Part shown: positions 1 to 9,170 of the stretch, piece after piece
Layout of the letters: the number at the start of each line of letters is the position of its first letter
Position numbering within the stretch: position 1 is the first letter of the stretch
Source of the DNA: Epilithonimonas sp. JDS
GTDB taxonomy: Bacteria; Bacteroidota; Bacteroidia; Flavobacteriales; Weeksellaceae
Direction: 5' to 3'
Length of the DNA stretch: 64,000 bases
NCBI RefSeq assembly: GCF_021261315.1
Contig: NZ_JAJSAX010000001.1
Span: 124,001-188,000, forward strand
Made by a program: the position numbers and the translations under genes
The notes under the pieces: model-generated
Databases searched by the model: none
The model's input: the letters and a program-made list of their open reading frames with translations, nothing else
What the model was told of the DNA's origin: nothing

Positions 1-120
1 ATTTGCAAGTACTTTCATTCTGTATAATTGATAGTTGATAAATTATGAATGATAAAAAGAAGAGTGATAAATAATCTGAATTTACAATCATTTATCACTC
101 ATCAATATCATCTATTATGA

Positions 121-522
121 TTAGTCGCGGAAAACTTCTATGGTCACTTGTTTCTCAACCATATCCGTGAATTTTCCTTTGTATCTTGTTGCTTTTACAA
201 GGTGGTTATCAATCCAGTGGTAATTTCCGCCTCTTGGTTTTCCCAGCAATACACTGTGGTATTTGAAACCGTGTTTGTTTAACCACGTTTCTGTCACTTC
301 TCGCAAATCCTCAGTTCTGGAAGTAAAAAAGCAAATCTGGTGACCTTCGTCATACCATTTGTTAATCGTTTCCAAAGCATCTGGGAAAGGCTCGCAAGTC
401 ACCATTCTTTCCGGCTCTTCATTCGGAACATCTTCTGTAATTGTTCCATCGATATCGATCAGATAATTCTTGATATCGCCTTTCAGCATTGGGCTCAGAT
501 GTTCTATGTATTCTAGTTCCAT
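121..522 (-). CDS. HAD-superfamily phosphatase-like protein
   Basis: The 133-residue product has the HAD nucleophile motif DIDGT at residues 23-27, a motif II-like FFTSR at 65-69 and a late WIDNH (103-107) at the acidic motif position. It therefore should be a small cytoplasmic Mg-dependent phosphohydrolase without a large cap domain. Homologues are often labelled phosphoheptose isomerase or hydrolase in flavobacteria, but the motifs support only a HAD phosphatase; the substrate is unknown. It is a single gene with its own strong promoter at 545-576. The start is the ATG 23 bases downstream of the -7 box, which leaves a very short leader. Confidence 0.8.
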   Translation of the reverse strand: MELEYIEHLSPMLKGDIKNYLIDIDGTITEDVPNEEPERMVTCEPFPDALETINKWYDEGHQICFFTSRTEDLREVTETWLNKHGFKYHSVLLGKPRGGNYHWIDNHLVKATRYKGKFTDMVEKQVTIEVFRD

Positions 523-544
523 ATCGTGTGTAAAATTGAAGTTG

Positions 545-576
545 CAAAATTAGGCTTTTCTCTGTAAACTAACAAA
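545..576 (-). promoter_or_regulatory. Promoter of the HAD gene (TTTG-N20-TAATTTTG)
   Basis: On the minus strand TTTG (573-576) is followed after exactly 20 bases by TAATTTTG (545-552). This matches the Bacteroidetes sigma-ABfr consensus (-33 TTTG, -7 TAnnTTTG). The predicted start of transcription is about 537-540, giving a leader of under 20 bases before the ATG. Confidence 0.7.
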
Positions 577-905
577 CTATTATCAAATGCTTAATAGAAT
601 CTTAATTTTATAGAATATTTTAAAGAAAAATTTCCTTTTAGTTTTATCCAAAGCAGAGACTGAGATAATATTTTTCGCAATCGTGATTTAGGCTTTGCTC
701 AGCAGGGTCAAAAATAAATGATTGGAAAATGTGATAATAAAATGCAAAACTTCAATTTTTGGCAACACCTCAACCCGACTTGAAAGAATCTATAAGTTTT
801 GGAAGGCGGTAAAAAGCTGTCCAAATAATCTCAATCACTTTTTAATTTACTCACGGTCATCAAAATACCAAAGATGTTTTTATATTTGATGAAGAATAAA
901 AAACT
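577..905. other. Intergenic region between the divergent HAD and permease genes
   Basis: About 330 bases of AT-rich sequence. It holds the permease promoter box TATATTTG at 881-888, about 17 bases before the permease ATG. I see no supported ORF, tRNA or repeat in 577-880. An ORF reaching in from the permease antisense strand is a shadow. Confidence 0.5.
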
Positions 906-2315
906 ATGGAAAAGAAACTCAAACTTTGGGACGCAGTGATGATCGTAATGGGATCGATGATCGGAAGCGGGATTTTTATCGTGAGCGCCGATATTATGCG
1001 GAATCTCGGTTCCGGCTATTGGCTGATCGTCGTTTGGCTGATCACAACTGTAATGACCGTTGCAGCGGCAATCAGCTACGGCGAACTCTCGGCGATGTTC
1101 CCAAAAGCGGGCGGACAATATACTTATATCACAAAAATCTTCGGGAAACCAATGGGATTCCTCTACGGTTGGGGAATGTTTACGGTGATCCAAACTGGGA
1201 CAATTGCAGCGGTGGCTGTGGCTTTTGGGAAGTTCACGGCATATCTCGTTCCTTCCCTGAATGACGCTGCTCCGATCTTTCAAAGTGGCGAATTTCAGAT
1301 TACCTGGATTCAGATCTTGGCAATTGTCGTGATTATTTTCCTGACTTTTGTGAATACGAAAGGTGTACAGTTTGGGAAAATATTACAGAATGTTTTTACC
1401 TCTTCAAAAATCATCGCGCTTCTTGGATTGATTATTTTAGGTTTTATTTTGATCGATAAATCCAATTGGAGTTCGAATATGAGTTTTGGTTGGGACGCTT
1501 TTCAAAACTTAAAAAATACAGAATGGACAAGAATATCCGGTGCCACGATCCTTGGTGGAATTGCCGCTGCGATGGTTGGTTCGGTTTTCAGTTCGGTGGC
1601 TTGGGAGAATGTCACTTTCATTTCCGGCGAGATCGAGAATCCTAAAAAGAACGTTGTAAAAGCCATGATCTTGGGAACTTCGGCTGTGATGATCCTTTAT
1701 CTTTTGGTGAATTTCGTGTACCTCAATGCGCTAGACAGAGACTCGATTGCATTTGCAGCGAATGACAGAGTGGCGGTTTCTGCAGCGGAGAAAATGTTCG
1801 GAAATGCAGGAACAATCATTATCGCTATTCTTGTGATGATCTCGACATTTGGTTGCGTAAACGGAATTGTTCTCGCGGGCGCAAGGGTTTTCCAAACGAT
1901 GGCAAAAGATGGATTATTCCTAAAATCAGCCGTTGAAAACAACAAAAACGGCGTTCCAGAAAAATCCCTTTGGATGCAAGGAATCTGGGCGAGTTTACTT
2001 TGCCTGAGCGGACAATATGGGAACCTTTTGGATATGGTTTCCTTCGTGATCGTTCTGTTTTATATGCTGACCGTTTTTGGCGTAATATATCTGAGAATCA
2101 AAAAACCTGAAATGGAAAGAGGTTACAAAACCTTTCTTTATCCGTTTACACCTGTGCTTTACCTTTTGATCGGGACGGCGTTTTGTATTTTGCTTTTGAT
2201 CTATAAACCAGGTTACACGTTGCCAGGATTGGGATTGATTTTGCTTGGGTTGCCGGTTTATTTTTTTATTAATAAGAAAGTTATTGACGTTGACAATCTC
2301 AAAAATGATGAATAA
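906..2315 (+). CDS. APC-family amino acid permease
   Basis: This 469-residue protein is almost entirely hydrophobic, with about 12 membrane segments, and has the glycine-rich APC signature GSMIGSGIFI at residues 16-25 in the first helix. By family it is an inner-membrane secondary transporter exchanging or importing amino acids; the substrate cannot be read from the sequence. Its length is normal for the LAT/APC group. It is preceded by a TATATTTG box. Its stop codon overlaps the start of the next gene (ATGATGAATAA), so the two are probably co-transcribed and translationally coupled. Confidence 0.9.
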   Translation: MEKKLKLWDAVMIVMGSMIGSGIFIVSADIMRNLGSGYWLIVVWLITTVMTVAAAISYGELSAMFPKAGGQYTYITKIFGKPMGFLYGWGMFTVIQTGTIAAVAVAFGKFTAYLVPSLNDAAPIFQSGEFQITWIQILAIVVIIFLTFVNTKGVQFGKILQNVFTSSKIIALLGLIILGFILIDKSNWSSNMSFGWDAFQNLKNTEWTRISGATILGGIAAAMVGSVFSSVAWENVTFISGEIENPKKNVVKAMILGTSAVMILYLLVNFVYLNALDRDSIAFAANDRVAVSAAEKMFGNAGTIIIAILVMISTFGCVNGIVLAGARVFQTMAKDGLFLKSAVENNKNGVPEKSLWMQGIWASLLCLSGQYGNLLDMVSFVIVLFYMLTVFGVIYLRIKKPEMERGYKTFLYPFTPVLYLLIGTAFCILLLIYKPGYTLPGLGLILLGLPVYFFINKKVIDVDNLKNDE

Positions 2316-3279
2316 AAAATTTCTTCTCCTAGCATTTATCTTTTTCACAATCATTTGTTATTCACAAAATTTAATTGTGAAATTCCAAGATAAAATAGAT
2401 TTTAATCTTCTCAACGAATTGGTAAAGATGTCTGATGATGCGGTTTCTGTAAGTAATTCAGACTCGAAGAAAAAGTTATTTTATTTTTATGATTCTAAAA
2501 CCAATGACAAAATATTCGCTAATGAATACGAAATGGCTTATCCATTTGTTGGGGAAACAGCAATTGTAAAGTATAATAAAAATTGGGGATTGATAAATCG
2601 TTCTGGGAAATTCTTATACTATTCGGAAATTAAAAACACTGTCGGATTATCTTCTTATGAGAAATATGCCATTTTTAATAATGGAACACAAGAAATCTAC
2701 AACTTAGGAAATGGAGAAAAACAATCGGGATTTATATATTGTGCTGAACCCGCTGGTCCTGATTTTTGGATAACAAAAACTGAGTCTGGGAAGTATAAAC
2801 TACTTAAATCGGAAGACCAAACTTCGTTATTTCCTGAGGAAGTGGATTCTATAATTTTGCAACATAATCGTCCTTTTACAACTTTTAACAGCCCGATTAT
2901 CCTTAAAAATAAGAACAAATATGGGTTATATCTTTCAGACAGCAAAGAAATTCTAAAAATGAAATTTGATAACATGAAATTTTTAGGAGATAACTACATA
3001 TTGGTTCTCGAAAACAAAAAATGGAATTATTACATCTATGAAAACAATCAACTTAATCTTGTTTTAAGAACAGAGATTGAATGTCAAACCGCTGCCTATC
3101 AAAATAATCTAATTGGTGTTTTTAGAAATGGTAATAAGTATAATCTTTTAAAAACTAACGGAAAAATATTATCCAAAGAATTTGATTATATAAATTCTGA
3201 AGCAACTTTTGGGATCGATGGAAATTCAGTAGTTATCTTTGATTCAAAAGGAAATTTTTACAATTATTATAATAAATAA
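2305..3279 (+). CDS. Exported WG-repeat-like protein
   Basis: I place the start at the ATGATG overlapping the permease stop because it yields a clean signal peptide (positive n-region, hydrophobic core, cleavage near CYSQ). The mature part, about 300 residues, has motifs such as NKNWGLINRSGK and NKYGLY, resembling the WG repeat (a beta-propeller-like module common in Bacteroidetes). No catalytic residues are evident. The sequence is more AT-rich than the permease before it, as is usual for poorly conserved envelope proteins. Function is unknown; periplasm or cell surface is inferred. Confidence 0.7.
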   Translation: MMNKKFLLLAFIFFTIICYSQNLIVKFQDKIDFNLLNELVKMSDDAVSVSNSDSKKKLFYFYDSKTNDKIFANEYEMAYPFVGETAIVKYNKNWGLINRSGKFLYYSEIKNTVGLSSYEKYAIFNNGTQEIYNLGNGEKQSGFIYCAEPAGPDFWITKTESGKYKLLKSEDQTSLFPEEVDSIILQHNRPFTTFNSPIILKNKNKYGLYLSDSKEILKMKFDNMKFLGDNYILVLENKKWNYYIYENNQLNLVLRTEIECQTAAYQNNLIGVFRNGNKYNLLKTNGKILSKEFDYINSEATFGIDGNSVVIFDSKGNFYNYYNK

Positions 3280-3304
3280 AATTTGACTATTTAAACAAGT
3301 AAAA

Positions 3305-4153
3305 TTACCCATCCAACAAAAACTCTTTATAATTCCCCAAAAACTTCACATCAGCACCAATCGCTTTCAGCTCGTCCACAGAATTGATGTAAAGCACATC
3401 GTCCCAACCGCCAACAACGGTCACGAAGAAGAAATAATTTCCCAATCTGGTCTTTAAAGTTCGGGATTCGATTTTGCTAAGGTTCATATTTCGCCAAGCA
3501 AAAACCGACAAAACCTGATGCAATCCTCCAGCGTGATCCTGTGGTAAAGTGATGAGCATCGCGGTTTTCTTCCCTATATTTTCCAGATGATTTTCGTAAG
3601 AATTCTCAGTTTTGGAAATAATGATAAATCTGGTGTGATTCTCCTCGACGTCGTGGATGTTTTCATTAAGGATTTTCAAACCGTATAATTCGGCCGCAAA
3701 TTTATTCGCAACGGCCGCAATTTTTCTATCTGGATTTTCAGAAACACGTTTTGCCGCCGCCGCTGTGGAAGCGAAATCCTGTTTCGGAACGTCGGGATAA
3801 TTTTTATTCAGAAAATGAAAACTTTGCGCAAGCGCCTGCGGATGAGAATAGATCTTCTCGATAGAATCTTGATTTTCCTGATCTGGATGGATCATCAAAT
3901 GGTGTGCAATCGGCATTACCGCTTCCGCTTCGATCTTGATTTCGGGAGTCTGATAAAGGTAATCCAAAGTCATAGAAACCGTCCCTTCAATCGAGTTTTC
4001 CAAGGGAACCACTGCTTTGTCCACTTCATTGTTCTGAACTGCCAAGAAGCAATCCAAGATGTTCGATTTTGGGATCAACTCATCATTAGGGAATAACTGC
4101 GTTGCGGTCAACTGCGTAAAAGAAGCTTCGGGTCCGAGGAATGCTATTTTCAT
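3305..4153 (-). CDS. pheA: Prephenate dehydratase
   Basis: The enzyme converts prephenate to phenylpyruvate in phenylalanine synthesis. The 282-residue product has a periplasmic-binding-like PDT domain (about 1-185) with the catalytic TRF motif at 174-176 in NHTRFIII. A C-terminal ACT regulatory domain follows (about 198-275) with the Phe-binding IESR at 228-231. It lacks a chorismate mutase domain, so it is the monofunctional form. ACT domains of this type give feedback inhibition by phenylalanine (family knowledge). It stands alone, convergent with the WG-repeat gene. Confidence 0.95.
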   Translation of the reverse strand: MKIAFLGPEASFTQLTATQLFPNDELIPKSNILDCFLAVQNNEVDKAVVPLENSIEGTVSMTLDYLYQTPEIKIEAEAVMPIAHHLMIHPDQENQDSIEKIYSHPQALAQSFHFLNKNYPDVPKQDFASTAAAAKRVSENPDRKIAAVANKFAAELYGLKILNENIHDVEENHTRFIIISKTENSYENHLENIGKKTAMLITLPQDHAGGLHQVLSVFAWRNMNLSKIESRTLKTRLGNYFFFVTVVGGWDDVLYINSVDELKAIGADVKFLGNYKEFLLDG

Positions 4154-4220
4154 TTTGCGAAAATAAAGAATTTTTGAACCACAAAAGTCACAAAAGAAAA
4201 TTTATTCTTCAACAGAAATC

Positions 4221-4296
4221 CTTCGACTCCGCTCAGGATGACAACTCAAATTCTACTTACCAAATATTAACGATGTCAGGTTGAGCGTAGTCGAGA
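4221..4296. repeat. Inverted pair of REP-like elements
   Basis: The sequence cttcgactccgctcagg at 4221 continues as atgaca and reappears inverted as tgtcaggttgagcgtagtcgag at 4274-4295 with a few mismatches, about 30 bases apart. The arms can form a long imperfect hairpin. Related single copies occur elsewhere in the window (46707, 47981, 48244, 58475, 61077 and 61118). It lies upstream of pheA and downstream of the DUF2490 gene. Confidence 0.7.
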
Positions 4297-4334
4297 ATGT
4301 TTTTAATCAAAAACTATGTGTCTACGTGGTTATA

Positions 4335-5126
4335 TTAATACACAGTTTTCTTAGAAAAATCAAAATTGAAATTTGCACTTACAATAAATCCATTGTTGTA
4401 CTGGAACACATTTTTGCCTTCCACTTCCCTTCCCAACTGCACGATTTGATTCAGATATCCACCTTCTACCCTGACCAAATTGTTGAATTTGTAACCCAAT
4501 AAAACGCCTATTCGATTTTGGTCAAAAACATTCTCGCCGACATTTTTCCCAAATCCAATCATCAATTCGTCATAAACCGCAACGTAAGGCGTTTTGTCAC
4601 CAATCGAATTTCCTTTTAAAGGCATTTGCAAACGAATCATATATCGCGCTCGGTTCAGAAATGGATATTGATCTTCGGAAGTCAGGTTGGCATTAGAATA
4701 TCGCCCAACCCAACGCTGTTCTAGCATAAAACGGTGAGACAGATCGATTTTTCCGATTTTATCAGTAATGGTTGCCATTTCGTAGATCCTGTGTTCTGTG
4801 AAATCTTTTCCCATTCCGTTGATCGGAATGTCACCATAAGGAAAAGTCTCTGCCCAAGCGTAACCAACGCGCAATTGCAGATTTGGATTTGCCTGATAAT
4901 TAAGTCCCAAACGCAAAAGACTCTGTTGCCAAGTCGTGATGTAATCATTTCTTCGCCACTGATATTCTGTGTGAATGGAGAATTTCGAATCCAGCTTGAA
5001 AGTTCCGTTGTACGCGTACCAACCAATATTGTTGTGATCGCTGATCCGGTTTTGTGCGGAAATAGATGTTGAAATTGAAATTAGAAAAAGAGCGCTGAAA
5101 AATAATTTTGCCTTGTTGAAAAACAT
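4335..5126 (-). CDS. DUF2490-type outer-membrane beta-barrel protein
   Basis: The 263-residue protein begins with a signal peptide (hydrophobic core, cleavage near SAQ around residue 25). It continues with alternating amphipathic strands rich in aromatic residues, such as HTEYQWRR, RYMIRLQMPL and GVLLGYKFNNLVRVEGGYLNQ. This is the pattern of the DUF2490 outer-membrane barrel family. No enzymatic motif is seen and the role is unknown. It is a single gene followed downstream by the REP-like pair. Confidence 0.75.
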   Translation of the reverse strand: MFFNKAKLFFSALFLISISTSISAQNRISDHNNIGWYAYNGTFKLDSKFSIHTEYQWRRNDYITTWQQSLLRLGLNYQANPNLQLRVGYAWAETFPYGDIPINGMGKDFTEHRIYEMATITDKIGKIDLSHRFMLEQRWVGRYSNANLTSEDQYPFLNRARYMIRLQMPLKGNSIGDKTPYVAVYDELMIGFGKNVGENVFDQNRIGVLLGYKFNNLVRVEGGYLNQIVQLGREVEGKNVFQYNNGFIVSANFNFDFSKKTVY

Positions 5127-5181
5127 ATTTTTAAAATATCGATTTCAGCAAAAATAGAAATTCGGAAATGGATAGACAACC

Positions 5182-5625
5182 TTAATCGGTTTTTATCTTT
5201 AAGACGGGTGCGCTGTAATTGTTCGTTTTTTTGTCAGGATCGATGACGCTGGAAGTTTTCAAAAGATCTTCAGCAATCAGGATATTTTCGTCGTGAACAG
5301 CGATATCATTAAGGAAAACCAAAGCATTAGCAGGTAATTTGAATCTTTTCTTCGCTTCGGAAATGGTCAGACTTTCGATGGTCATTTTTTCTTTGAGCGT
5401 GATGTTGATCAATCCATTTTTTATCAAATCATCAAATTTCGCAGTTTCTGTAGAAGGTGTTTTGTAAACCTGAACCTGCTCGATCTTATTTGGGTCCAAA
5501 CTATTCAAAGTTAGATTTCCCATCACCACATTTTGGACAATGACAATTGGTTTTGGTTCCGTTGTCTGTGCAGAATTTAAAATAAATGCGAAGGAAAGTA
5601 TGAAGCTAAAGATGATCTTTTTCAT
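5182..5625 (-). CDS. Small exported protein with a plug-like motif
   Basis: A 147-residue protein with a signal peptide (cleavage near NSAQ). Its core contains LNSLDPNKIEQVQVYK, which resembles the part of TonB-receptor plug domains that precedes the beta-barrel (typically 'LDPNDIESVEVLK'), but there is no barrel. Such stand-alone plug-like proteins are common in Bacteroidetes and are not characterised. Periplasmic location is inferred. It lies just downstream of the EEP phosphatase gene, 32 bases away. Confidence 0.6.
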   Translation of the reverse strand: MKKIIFSFILSFAFILNSAQTTEPKPIVIVQNVVMGNLTLNSLDPNKIEQVQVYKTPSTETAKFDDLIKNGLINITLKEKMTIESLTISEAKKRFKLPANALVFLNDIAVHDENILIAEDLLKTSSVIDPDKKTNNYSAPVLKIKTD

Positions 5626-5657
5626 TATTAATAAATTTAATTTCCAAGATACAAAAA

Positions 5658-6728
5658 TTAATTGGCATCACCTTTTTCGATGCCTTCCCCTATTTTTCCA
5701 TCCACTTCCTGCTCTTCATCGTCGGAAATTTCCAGTTGATCTTCTGTATCTTCATTTCTGATGACGAGCGAGATCCAAATTGGAAAATGGTCAGAATCCA
5801 CGGACTTTGTGACATTCATATCCACCAATCGGAAATGTGGACTCACGAAAAAATGATCTAATGGCCAACGCAAAAACCAATATTTGGCGTGAAAGGTATT
5901 GAACATGCCTCTTCCACGTCGGGGATCCAACATTCCGCTGGATTTTAGAAATAATTTGGTGGTTTGCGACCAAGCGACGTCATTCAGGTCTCCAAAAACG
6001 ATGGCTGGTTTCCCGTATTCTTCCGCTTTTTTTCCGACCAAAAGAATCTCAGCATCACGTTCGGTACTTTCTGGATTTTCCTGAGGAACTGGCGGCGTGG
6101 GATGAATCCCGTATAATCTGACAATGTTATTGTTATACTCCAAGTCGGCAACGATGGACGGAATATCATCATCTATCAAATAATTGATCTCATAATTTTT
6201 AACCGGAAAATGACTGTAAAACAACAGGCCATAAGTATTTGCCAATGGAACCTCAATCTTGTATTCGTAATCTTTTGTGACCACTGCCAAAGCTTTTCTC
6301 CACTCTTCATCCGTTTCCAGGAAGAACAAAACGGTGGGATCATTTTCTTTGATCAGGTCAATTAGTTTCTGATAATTTCGGTTATGTTGATAGACATTAC
6401 AAACCAAAATATCGAGCGTGGTCTCGTCCGCATTTGGTTTAACTTTATCAATCATCGTCTTTCCAAATCTTGTGTAAGGAAGAATAATGTACAAAAGATA
6501 AAGTGCAAATACAACTTCTAACGCCAAGAGAACTTTGTCGTAATCCGTGGGTTCAGGAATGGCAAATTTCCATAAAGCAATCAGAACGATTAGAATCACA
6601 AACTTCTGAAAACGAGGATAATCGAAAATCCTAAAGGTCCAAAATGTGTTTTTGACAGAAGGAATCAGAATAGAGAAGATCGCCAATATGGAAATGATCC
6701 AGTACAAACAATACGTGTAGTTTTCCAT
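5658..6728 (-). CDS. Membrane-anchored EEP-family phosphatase/nuclease
   Basis: The first 90 or so residues of this 356-residue protein form three membrane helices. The rest is an endonuclease/exonuclease/phosphatase (EEP) fold with the metal and catalytic motifs ETDEEW, GDLNDVAWS and a final SDHFPIW. The domain should face the periplasm or cell exterior. The family includes DNases and phospholipid or inositol phosphatases, and the substrate here cannot be decided. The C-terminal tail is very acidic. It starts 8 bases after the GNAT gene stop and probably shares its transcript. Confidence 0.85.
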   Translation of the reverse strand: MENYTYCLYWIISILAIFSILIPSVKNTFWTFRIFDYPRFQKFVILIVLIALWKFAIPEPTDYDKVLLALEVVFALYLLYIILPYTRFGKTMIDKVKPNADETTLDILVCNVYQHNRNYQKLIDLIKENDPTVLFFLETDEEWRKALAVVTKDYEYKIEVPLANTYGLLFYSHFPVKNYEINYLIDDDIPSIVADLEYNNNIVRLYGIHPTPPVPQENPESTERDAEILLVGKKAEEYGKPAIVFGDLNDVAWSQTTKLFLKSSGMLDPRRGRGMFNTFHAKYWFLRWPLDHFFVSPHFRLVDMNVTKSVDSDHFPIWISLVIRNEDTEDQLEISDDEEQEVDGKIGEGIEKGDAN

Positions 6729-6736
6729 ATGTAAAA

Positions 6737-7234
6737 TTAGTCTTTGATGGTTTTGCCTAAAATAATAAGACTTTGTTTTTCGCCATCAAGTTCAGCGATA
6801 TTTTTGAGATTGGCCCAAAGTTCGAAACCGAATTTTTCAAATAAGGTCAAACTCGGCAAATTGTGAGCGAAGATAAAGGCGAGTAGATTTTCGATGCCCA
6901 GACTTGGACATTTTTCTAATGACAACTTTAAAATCTGTTGACCGAAACCTTTGCTTCGGAAATTTTCATCAATGTAAATACTGATCTCAGCTGTTTTCTG
7001 ATAAGCCGGACGGCCATAAAAATCCTGAAAACTGACCCAGCCGATGGTATTTTTCTGAGCATCTTCCACCATCCAAAGCGGACGCGTTTCAGAATTGTGT
7101 TCATTAAACCAATCAACTTTGCTTTCGACGGAAACAGTCTCCAGATCGGCAGTAACCAATCGCGACGCCACCGTAGAATTGTAAATCTCTACGATTTTTG
7201 GAAGGTCTTCTAAAGTGGCGTCTCGAAAAGTCAT
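6737..7234 (-). CDS. GNAT N-acetyltransferase, phosphinothricin-acetyltransferase-like
   Basis: I chose the ATG at 7234 (165 residues), because the product then starts MTFRDATLEDLPKIVEIYN, the usual beginning of this family; the 20 extra upstream residues look like leader sequence. The acetyl-CoA loop is visible as RSKGFGQQIL. The family acetylates small amines such as phosphinothricin-like amino acids or methionine sulfone; the actual substrate is unknown. It follows the cystathionine synthase gene on the same strand. Confidence 0.85.
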   Translation of the reverse strand: MTFRDATLEDLPKIVEIYNSTVASRLVTADLETVSVESKVDWFNEHNSETRPLWMVEDAQKNTIGWVSFQDFYGRPAYQKTAEISIYIDENFRSKGFGQQILKLSLEKCPSLGIENLLAFIFAHNLPSLTLFEKFGFELWANLKNIAELDGEKQSLIILGKTIKD

Positions 7235-7305
7235 ATTTTTAATTAATTTTGAAATTGAGAGATTCAGAGATTCAGTAATTTCTACATCACTCAATTTTTA
7301 ATTTC

Positions 7306-8457
7306 TTAATTCAATGTGTTAAACGCTTGTTCCAAATCAGCAATCAAATCTTCTGCATCTTCAATTCCGACGCTCAATCTTACCAAGTCATCCGTGATTC
7401 CAAGAACTGCTCTCTTCTCTTCTGGGATCGATGCGTGTGTCATCAATGCCGGAAGGTTTGCCAACGATTCTACGCCACCCAAAGATTCTGCCAAAGTGAA
7501 AACTTTGATGTTTTCCAAGAATTTCACCGCATCTTCTTTCTTTCCGGATTTGAAAGTGAAAGAAACCATTCCTCCAAATTCAGTCATTTGTCTGGTCGCC
7601 AAATCGTATTGTGGATGAGAAGACAATCCTGGGTAATAGATTTTATCAACTAAAGAATGCGTTTCCAGATATTTTGCAATTTCGAAACCGTTGTCCGAAT
7701 GTCTTTGCATTCTAAGCGCCAAAGTTTTGATCCCTCTCAAGACCAAATAAGAATCGTGAGGTCCCAAAATTCCACCGCTTGCAAACTGGATGAAATGTAG
7801 TTTTTCGCCCAATTCTGCATCTTTCGCAATCAAAGCTCCAGCGATGACATCAGAATGTCCGCCTAAATATTTCGTTGCAGAATGCATCACAATGTCAGCA
7901 CCCAGATCCAAAGGTTTTTGAATATAAGGCGTTGCAAATGTGTTATCTACAGCTACCAAAATATCTTTTCCTTTCACAGTATCAGCGACCATTTTGATAT
8001 CCACCAATTTCATCAATGGATTGGTTGGTGTTTCTAGCCAGATCAATTTTGTTTTATCTGTTATGACATTTTCAAGTTGCTCAACATTATCGAATCCAAT
8101 GAACGTAAATTTCAATTGGTATTTTTCGAATAATCTGGTGAACATTCTGTAGGAACCGCCGTAAAGATCATCTACTGCAATGACTTCATCACCTGGATTT
8201 AGCAACTTCAAAACACAATCGATCGCGGCCAAACCTGAACCGAAAGCCAAACCTCGTGCACCATTTTCGATGCTTGCCAAGGAATCTTCCAAAGCTTGTC
8301 TTGTTGGGTTTGCACCTCTTGAATATTCGTAGCCAGAGATCAATTGTCCCGGACTTTTCTGTGCGAATGTTGATGTTAAAAAAACGGGAACGTTGACTGC
8401 GCCAGTCGCTGGCTCGTGCTGTTGTCCGCCGTGAATAACTTTTGTATTGAATTTCAT
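7306..8457 (-). CDS. metB: Cystathionine gamma-synthase/lyase-type PLP enzyme
   Basis: This 383-residue protein belongs to the Cys/Met metabolism PLP family. The Schiff-base lysine is K196 in HSATKYLGGHSD, with SRGANPTR at about 46-53 and AFGSGLAAI at 71-79. It acts in the cytoplasm in trans-sulfuration, either joining an activated homoserine with cysteine or cleaving cystathionine; sequence alone does not separate synthase from lyase, so the symbol is provisional. The gene lies 4 bases downstream of an uncharacterised membrane gene, suggesting one transcript from gldC onwards. Confidence 0.88.
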   Translation of the reverse strand: MKFNTKVIHGGQQHEPATGAVNVPVFLTSTFAQKSPGQLISGYEYSRGANPTRQALEDSLASIENGARGLAFGSGLAAIDCVLKLLNPGDEVIAVDDLYGGSYRMFTRLFEKYQLKFTFIGFDNVEQLENVITDKTKLIWLETPTNPLMKLVDIKMVADTVKGKDILVAVDNTFATPYIQKPLDLGADIVMHSATKYLGGHSDVIAGALIAKDAELGEKLHFIQFASGGILGPHDSYLVLRGIKTLALRMQRHSDNGFEIAKYLETHSLVDKIYYPGLSSHPQYDLATRQMTEFGGMVSFTFKSGKKEDAVKFLENIKVFTLAESLGGVESLANLPALMTHASIPEEKRAVLGITDDLVRLSVGIEDAEDLIADLEQAFNTLN

Positions 8458-8461
8458 ATTT

Positions 8462-9169
8462 TTAATTATTTGTAAAAGAAAGTCCTAATACTTTGAATGG
8501 TATTTTTCTTTTGTAATTATTTTTTGAAAGTGATAATTGATTTCCATATTTAAGGTCATGTAAAATAAACAGAAGAAAAATATGAAAATTTTTCTGGAAT
8601 ATTCTATCTGTTATAATCTCTTCATCGATGTCTGTTCCACTATCATTTTTGTATTGAATACTTAAATACTCATAAATGCCATCATTATTTGTGTGGGAAT
8701 ATTTCCAAAAAATATTTTTCCAAGGAATACTTCTGGTATAATGTCGCAAATTTTCTTTTTCAAAACCTAATATCTGGTAGGTATGGTTTCTTTTGTAATA
8801 GAAATCATTTGGAATATTATTAAACTCAATATACTCTTCACAATCTAAACTTTGAATAAATCTTTCTATTTCTGAAGAAGTAAAATGTTTATCAACATCA
8901 TATCTTTTATTACCAGAATATTCTCTTATAAAAATATAACTGATAATATCAGAATGTTTTCTTAAGAATCTACCATAAGTTTTATGAGTGAAAAGATAAT
9001 TCAAAACTAAAAAAACAATGGAGAATGAAAGAAAAATTAACACCTTATTATTTTCAAATTTAAAAATCAACATCATTAAAATGTTAATAAAAAAAGATAG
9101 AAAAAACGTTAATAAACCTATCCTACTTTCCTTTTTGGTAAAAGAATAAAAGCTTTTTAAAGAAAACAT
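8462..9169 (-). CDS. Uncharacterised two-helix membrane protein
   Basis: A 235-residue protein I do not recognise. Residues about 18-60 form two adjacent membrane helices; the rest is a soluble, aromatic and charged domain without known motifs. The base composition is clearly more AT-rich than its neighbours, which may indicate a recent arrival or weak constraint. Its ATG lies one base after the gldC stop codon and its stop is 4 bases before metB, so it is embedded in the operon. Confidence 0.65.
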   Translation of the reverse strand: MFSLKSFYSFTKKESRIGLLTFFLSFFINILMMLIFKFENNKVLIFLSFSIVFLVLNYLFTHKTYGRFLRKHSDIISYIFIREYSGNKRYDVDKHFTSSEIERFIQSLDCEEYIEFNNIPNDFYYKRNHTYQILGFEKENLRHYTRSIPWKNIFWKYSHTNNDGIYEYLSIQYKNDSGTDIDEEIITDRIFQKNFHIFLLFILHDLKYGNQLSLSKNNYKRKIPFKVLGLSFTNN

Positions 9170-9170
9170 T

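Noticed and set aside
831-1283. 150-codon ORF antisense to the start of the permease gene
   Set aside because: Composition (many His, Cys, Arg) is not protein-like, and it overlaps a clear APC permease and its promoter.
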